NCBI RefSeq assembly: GCF_003143935.1
Contig: NZ_QFRX01000001.1
Location: 7,083,514 to 7,147,513, forward strand
DNA from: Streptomyces sp. Act143
GTDB lineage: Bacteria; Actinomycetota; Actinomycetes; Streptomycetales; Streptomycetaceae
Reading direction: 5' to 3'
DNA length: 64,000 nt
Under the pieces are notes generated by a model, which searched no databases, was not told the origin of the DNA, and worked only from the letters and a program-made list of their open reading frames with translations. Below, piece after piece: positions 59,902-64,000 of the stretch. Position numbers and translations under genes: made by a program. Each line of letters begins with the position of its first letter. Position 1 is the stretch's first letter.

Positions 59902-60873
59902 TCAGGGCTCGTAGTGCTCCCGTGCCCGTGCCTGGGCCGTCGCGGGGGCTTCCACGTCGTCCAGGCCCAGCAGCGCCGCGCCCAGCACCGGGCTTGCCGT
60001 GACGACCTGCGGTACGGCCTTGGGGGCGCGGGACGCCAGCAGGTCCCGTATGCCGGTGTCCAGTTGGGGGTGGCGGGCCGCCAGGACGCCGCCGCCCAGG
60101 AGGACCGGGGTCTCCTCCGCCAGGAGGTCCAGGCGGGTCAGGGCCACCGTGGCCATGGTCGTCACCTCCTCGGCCAGGCGGTCCACCAGGGCGCGGGCGA
60201 CGGGGTCGCCGGTGGCTGCCGTGGTGAAGAGGACCGGGGTCAGTTCGTGGCGGCGGGAGAGACGGATGCGTTCTCGGTGCAGGGCCTCTATCAGGGCGTA
60301 CATGGACGGCAGGCCGAAGTGGGCGGGCAGCGTGCGGGCGAGGTCGGTGGGTTCGCCCCGGCCGTCCTCCGCCCGTGCCGCGTGCCACAGGGCCTCCTCC
60401 GCCAGGCCCCAGCCGCCGCCCCAGTCGCCGGAGATGCGGCCGACGGCCGGGAAGCGGGCGGTCCGGCCGTCGGGGCGCATGCCGACGCAGTTGATGCCGG
60501 CGCCGCAGACCACGGCCACGCCGCGGGGCTCGGTGGTGCCGGCGCGGAGGATGGCGAAGGCGTCGTTGCGGACCGTGACGGTGGCGGACCAGCCGCGGGC
60601 TCGGAGGGCCGCGGCCAGTTGTTCCTCCTCGAAGGGGAAGTCCGCGTTGGCCAGGCACGCCGACGTGTGGTCCGCCGTCGTGACCCCGGCTGCGGTGAAG
60701 GCCGCGGTCACCGCTTCCGCCACGGTGTCCAGCGCCGCCCCGACGCCCGTCGCGTGCGGGCGGAAGCCTCCTCCCCGTGCCGTGGCCAGGACCCTTCCGT
60801 CGGCGGCGAGGACGGCGACGTCCGTCTTGCTGTTGCCCGCGTCCACGGCGAGGACACGTGCGGTCAGGCCCAC
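59902..60873 (-). CDS. csnK: BadF/BcrA-type sugar kinase (CsnK-like)
   Basis: GTG 60873, overlapping the GH4 stop by 10 bp, gives 323 aa. The protein has the actin-like ATPase phosphate-1 loop VLAVDAGNSKTDVAVLA, phosphate-2 VAVVCGAGINCVG and an adenosine motif (ETPVLLGGGVLAARH), as in N-acetylglucosamine/glucosamine kinases of the BadF/BadG/BcrA/BcrD group. Order sugar permease, permease, GH4, kinase is that of the CsnR-controlled csnEFGHK chito-oligosaccharide operon of Streptomyces. It would phosphorylate glucosamine or a related aminosugar. Confidence 0.87.
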   Translation of the reverse strand: MGLTARVLAVDAGNSKTDVAVLAADGRVLATARGGGFRPHATGVGAALDTVAEAVTAAFTAAGVTTADHTSACLANADFPFEEEQLAAALRARGWSATVTVRNDAFAILRAGTTEPRGVAVVCGAGINCVGMRPDGRTARFPAVGRISGDWGGGWGLAEEALWHAARAEDGRGEPTDLARTLPAHFGLPSMYALIEALHRERIRLSRRHELTPVLFTTAATGDPVARALVDRLAEEVTTMATVALTRLDLLAEETPVLLGGGVLAARHPQLDTGIRDLLASRAPKAVPQVVTASPVLGAALLGLDDVEAPATAQARAREHYEP

Positions 60874-62129
60874 GCGAGGTGCTCCCGGTTGTGTGCGACG
60901 AGTCGGTCGGTGAGGTGGTCGGCGTACTCGTACTGGGCGATCAGGGGGTGGGAGAGAAGGGCCTTGAGGACCCGGTCCCGGCCGCCGTGCAGGGCCGCCT
61001 CCAGGGCGAGGTGTTCGTAGGCCGTGACGTTGGCGACCAGGCCCGCGTAGAGGGGGTCCAGGGGCGGGACGGGAAGGGGGGTCGCGCCCTTGCGGCCGAC
61101 CGCCGCCTGGACCTCGATGACCGCGTCGTCGGGGAGGAAGGGGAGCGTGCCGTTGTTGAGGGTGTTCACCACCTGGTACGGGCTTCCCGCACCGGTGAGC
61201 AGGGCCGCCGCCAGGTCCACGGCCGCCTCCGAGTAGTACGCGCCGCCGCGCCGGGAGAGGAGCGCCGGCTTCTCGTCCAGGGCCGGGTCGGCGTAGAGAC
61301 TCAGCAACTGGCTCTCCATGGCCGCCACTTCGGCCGCCCGGGAGGGTTTGGTGCGCAGTTCTCGCACGACCTCGTCGTGGGCGTAGAAGTAGCGCAGGTA
61401 GTAGGAGGGGATGGCGTTCAGGCGGTCCAGGAGGGGGCGGGGGAGGTGGAGGTCCTGCGCTATCGCCTCGCCGTGCCGGGCGAGGAGGTCGGGCAGGACG
61501 TCGCGGCCCTCGGGGCCGCCCAGGCGTACCGCCGTCTCCCAGGTGAGGTGGTTGAGACCCACGTGGTCCAGGTGCACCTCGGACGGGTTGACGTCCAGCA
61601 GGGCGGCGAACTTGCGCTGGAAGCCGATCGCCACGTTGCACAGGCCGACCGCCTTGTGGCCGGCCTGGAGGAGGGCGCGGGTGACGATGCCCACCGGGTT
61701 GGTGAAGTCGATCAGCCAGGCGTCGGGGTTGGCGCGGCGGACCCGTTCGGCGATGTCGAGGACGACGGGTACGGTGCGGAGGGCCTTGGCGAGGCCGCCC
61801 GCGCCGGTCGTCTCCTGGCCCACGCAGCCGCACTCCAGGGGCCAGGTCTCGTCCTGTTCGCGGGCCGCCTGGCCGCCGACGCGGAGCTGGAGCAGGACCG
61901 CGTCGGCGCCTTCCACGGCCGCGTCCAGGTCGGAGGTGGTGGTGATGCGGCCGTCGTGCCGCTGCCTGGCGAAGATGCGGCGGGCCAGGCCGCCCACCAG
62001 GTCCAGGCGTTCGGCGGACGGGTCCACCAGGACGAGGTCCTCGACGGGCAGCGTGTCCCGCAAGCGGGCGAAGCCGTCGATGAGTTCGGGCGTGTAGGTC
62101 GAACCGCCGCCTACCACGGTGAGTTTCAT
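60864..62129 (-). CDS. csnH: GH4-family glycosidase (CsnH-like)
   Basis: The 421-residue protein has the N-terminal NAD-binding glycine loop KLTVVGGGSTYTPELI, a DxE-like QLRVGG, the metal site LCNVAIGFQ (Cys) and GLNHLTW (His) and TNPVGIVT. These are diagnostic for GH4, which cleaves phospho-glycosides by an NAD+/Mn2+ redox mechanism. In csn-type operons the enzyme is predicted to release glucosamine units from imported chitosan oligomers. Seven bp separate it from the upstream permease gene. Confidence 0.92.
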   Translation of the reverse strand: MKLTVVGGGSTYTPELIDGFARLRDTLPVEDLVLVDPSAERLDLVGGLARRIFARQRHDGRITTTSDLDAAVEGADAVLLQLRVGGQAAREQDETWPLECGCVGQETTGAGGLAKALRTVPVVLDIAERVRRANPDAWLIDFTNPVGIVTRALLQAGHKAVGLCNVAIGFQRKFAALLDVNPSEVHLDHVGLNHLTWETAVRLGGPEGRDVLPDLLARHGEAIAQDLHLPRPLLDRLNAIPSYYLRYFYAHDEVVRELRTKPSRAAEVAAMESQLLSLYADPALDEKPALLSRRGGAYYSEAAVDLAAALLTGAGSPYQVVNTLNNGTLPFLPDDAVIEVQAAVGRKGATPLPVPPLDPLYAGLVANVTAYEHLALEAALHGGRDRVLKALLSHPLIAQYEYADHLTDRLVAHNREHLAWA

Positions 62130-62136
62130 GTCGGGG

Positions 62137-63030
62137 CTAACCCTTCACTCCGGTGAGCGTGACACCCTCCACGAACGCCTTCTGCGCGAAGAAGAACACG
62201 AGGATCACGGGGGCCATGACCAGCACGGTCGCGGCCATGGTCAGGTTCCAGTCGGTGTGGTGCATGCCTTTGAAGGACTCCAGCCCGTAGCTGAGGGTCC
62301 AGGCGTTCTGGTTCTCCGAGGCGTAGATCTGCGGGCCGAAGTAGTCGTTCCAGGCGTAGAAGAACTGGAACAGGGCCACGGCCGCGATGCCCGGTTTCGC
62401 CATGGGGACGATGACCCGCAGGAGGGTCCGGAGGTCGCCGCAGCCGTCGACCTTCGCCGCGTCCACGTACTCGTTCGGGATCGTCATCAGGAACTGGCGC
62501 AGCAGGAAGATCGAGAACGCGTCGCCGAACGCCATCGGGATGATCAGCGGCCACAGCGTGCCGGACAGGTCCAGCTGCTTCGCCCAGAACAGGTACATCG
62601 GGATGACGACGACCTGCGGCGGCAGCATCATCATCGAGATCACCAGCATCAGGGACAGATTGCGGCCCCGGAAGCGGAACTTGGCCAGCGCGTACGCCAC
62701 GGGGAGCGACGACACCACGGTCAGCGCCGTGCCCGCGCCCGCGTACAGCAGCGTGTTGCGCCACCAGGTCAGGAAGCCGGGGGTGTCCAGGACCCGGCGG
62801 TAGTTGCCCCACTCCCAGGTGTGCGGGATCAGGTCGCGGCTGAGGGCCTGGGTGTCGCTCATCAGCGAGGTCAGGAACACGAAGACGAAGGGGAGGGTGA
62901 AGAAGAGGGCGGCGGCGAGGCCGAGGGAGTGGACGGCGATCCATTCGAGCAGGGCCCGGCGGCGCGCGGTGCGCTCGGCGGGCGACGCCGGGGACTTCAG
63001 CTCCACCGGCACGTCCAGTACTTGGGTCAC
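62137..63030 (-). CDS. csnG: Carbohydrate ABC permease (CsnG-like)
   Basis: The 297-residue MalG-type permease has six membrane segments (GLAAALFFTLPFVFVFLTSLM ... VLVMAPVILVFFFAQKAFVEGV) and the EAA loop (VDAAKVDGCGDLRTLLRVIVPMAKPG) that docks the ATPase. No ATPase gene is in the operon; Streptomyces sugar importers of this group share MsiK. It starts GTG/ATG 3 bp after csnF. Confidence 0.9.
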   Translation of the reverse strand: MTQVLDVPVELKSPASPAERTARRRALLEWIAVHSLGLAAALFFTLPFVFVFLTSLMSDTQALSRDLIPHTWEWGNYRRVLDTPGFLTWWRNTLLYAGAGTALTVVSSLPVAYALAKFRFRGRNLSLMLVISMMMLPPQVVVIPMYLFWAKQLDLSGTLWPLIIPMAFGDAFSIFLLRQFLMTIPNEYVDAAKVDGCGDLRTLLRVIVPMAKPGIAAVALFQFFYAWNDYFGPQIYASENQNAWTLSYGLESFKGMHHTDWNLTMAATVLVMAPVILVFFFAQKAFVEGVTLTGVKG

Positions 63031-63032
63031 CG

Positions 63033-63986
63033 TCAGTCACCTGCCTGGATCAGGCCGCCCCGGCGCCGCATCAGGAACGCGGTGAAGGCCATCGAGAGGG
63101 CGAAGAGGACCAGGGCCACGACACAGGCCGAGCCGTAGTCGAAGCGCTGGAAGCCCAGGTTGTAGACGAGTTGGGGGAGGGTCAGCGTCGACTTGTCCGG
63201 GTAGCCGGGCTCGAACTGGGTGCCCGCGCCCTGGATCACGCCCGAGGCGACCTTCCCGGCGATCAGCGGCTGTGTGTAGTACTGCATCGTCTGGATCACT
63301 CCGGTCACGACCGCGAACATCACGATCGGCGAGATGTTCGGCAGCGTGACGAAGCGGAACCGCTGCCAGGCCGACGCCCCGTCCAGCTCCGCCGCCTCGT
63401 ACTGCTCCCGCGGTACGTCGAGCAGCGCGGCCATGAAGATGACCATCAGGTCCCCGATGCCCCACAGGGCGAGCAGGGTGAGGGCCGGCTTGGACCAGGT
63501 GGGGTCGTTGAACCAGCCCGGGGCCGGGATGCCGGCCTTCTCCAGGATCGAGTTGGCCGGGCCCGTACCGGGGTTGAGCAGGAAGGCGAAGGCCATGGTG
63601 GCCGCCACCGGCGGGGCCAGGTAGGGCAGGTAGAAGAGGGTGCGGAAGACTCCCGTGCCCGTCTTGATCTTGGTGATCAGCATGCCGACGCCGAGACCGA
63701 AGACGACCCGGAGGCTGACCATGACCACGACCAGCCAGAGGGTGTTGCGCAGGGCGGGCCAGAAGAAGGGGTAGTGCTCGAAGACGTAGGTCCAGTTCTG
63801 TGTGCCGCTCCACGTCGGCGGCCGGAAGCCGTCGTAGTGCATGAACGAGAAGTAGACCGTCGAGAGCAGCGGGTACGCGAAGAAGACCGCGAAGCCCACC
63901 AGCCAGGGCGACATGAAGGCGAGGTTGCGCAGGGCCTGTTTCCGCCGCTTCGCAGCGAGGTCGGCCCTGCGGCGCTTCGACGCCAC
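63033..63986 (-). CDS. csnF: Carbohydrate ABC permease (CsnF-like)
   Basis: The 317-residue MalF-type permease has a basic N-terminus, six membrane segments and an EAA loop (YEAAELDGASAWQRFRFVTLPNISP). GTG 63986 is the start. Fourteen bases upstream, the last three bases of the window read TGA on the minus strand, probably the stop of the binding-protein gene (csnE) lying beyond the edge, so the operon continues out of the window. It forms the import channel with CsnG. Confidence 0.9.
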   Translation of the reverse strand: MASKRRRADLAAKRRKQALRNLAFMSPWLVGFAVFFAYPLLSTVYFSFMHYDGFRPPTWSGTQNWTYVFEHYPFFWPALRNTLWLVVVMVSLRVVFGLGVGMLITKIKTGTGVFRTLFYLPYLAPPVAATMAFAFLLNPGTGPANSILEKAGIPAPGWFNDPTWSKPALTLLALWGIGDLMVIFMAALLDVPREQYEAAELDGASAWQRFRFVTLPNISPIVMFAVVTGVIQTMQYYTQPLIAGKVASGVIQGAGTQFEPGYPDKSTLTLPQLVYNLGFQRFDYGSACVVALVLFALSMAFTAFLMRRRGGLIQAGD

Positions 63987-64000
63987 GGTGATCGTGGTCA

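Overview
The window is high-GC actinobacterial DNA, almost certainly a Streptomyces chromosome. The evidence is a cell-division dynamin pair next to an ssbB-type gene, tandem DUF317 and DUF5753/DUF6879 genes, a csn-type chito-oligosaccharide cluster, and frequent GTG/TTG starts with ATGA/GTGA overlaps. It splits cleanly into a 29.7-kb integrated accessory element and conserved core chromosome.

Region 1 (1-659) is chromosome with a DUF2087 regulator. Region 2 (660-30364) is an integrative element in the 3' end of a tRNA-Arg(UCU) gene. A 52-bp direct repeat (660-711 and 30313-30364) marks its ends. The tRNA is intact only at the right end (30316-30388, minus strand) and the left copy is the displaced 3' part. 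The element has its own excisionase and tyrosine integrase (24380-26013), replication genes (a replisome-organiser-like protein and a DnaC-like ATPase that appears to start at CTG), a transfer-associated membrane protein, MobC and a relaxase. I find no FtsK/TraB-type DNA pump, so it looks mobilizable (IME-like) rather than self-conjugative. A decayed integrase fragment at 5285-5464 suggests stacked or older insertions.

Element cargo falls into three groups. (a) The left arm carries defence-like genes: a PD-(D/E)xK-type nuclease, an XRE-ImmA/IrrE protein with an unknown partner, an OLD-family ATPase/Toprim nuclease and a CoiA-like nuclease. (b) A compact minus-strand operon (15366 to 11241) repurposes peptidoglycan-precursor enzyme folds: a DapF-like epimerase, a D-Ala-D-Ala-ligase-like ATP-grasp enzyme, a C39/papain-like cysteine peptidase, a free-standing MurF C-terminal domain, a Nudix-like protein and two small proteins. 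It lies beside a DUF5753 regulator module with shared upstream motifs. I do not recognise this operon as a described system, and it is the most interesting part of the window. (c) Between integrase and right end lie an exonuclease-BRCT-BRCT-TerD fusion and a large protein with a C-terminal HEPN-like RNSLAH motif.

Region 3 (30389-64000) is core chromosome. It holds dynA/dynB-like dynamins, ssbB, a TQXA thioester/sortase surface protein, the ABC-F protein EttA, a thioesterase, an ABC exporter with two giant FtsX-type permeases, a group II truncated globin and a PCMT-like methyltransferase. Next is a seven-gene signalling operon transcribed leftward from 59666: GlnX-like sensor, GlnH-like binding protein, coiled-coil protein, PknG-type kinase, PP2C phosphatase, VWA protein and FHA protein. 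It extends the mycobacterial glnX-glnH-pknG amino-acid-sensing locus. The window ends in a csn-type operon (two sugar permeases, GH4 enzyme, BadF-type kinase), cut at the right edge before the presumed sugar-binding protein.
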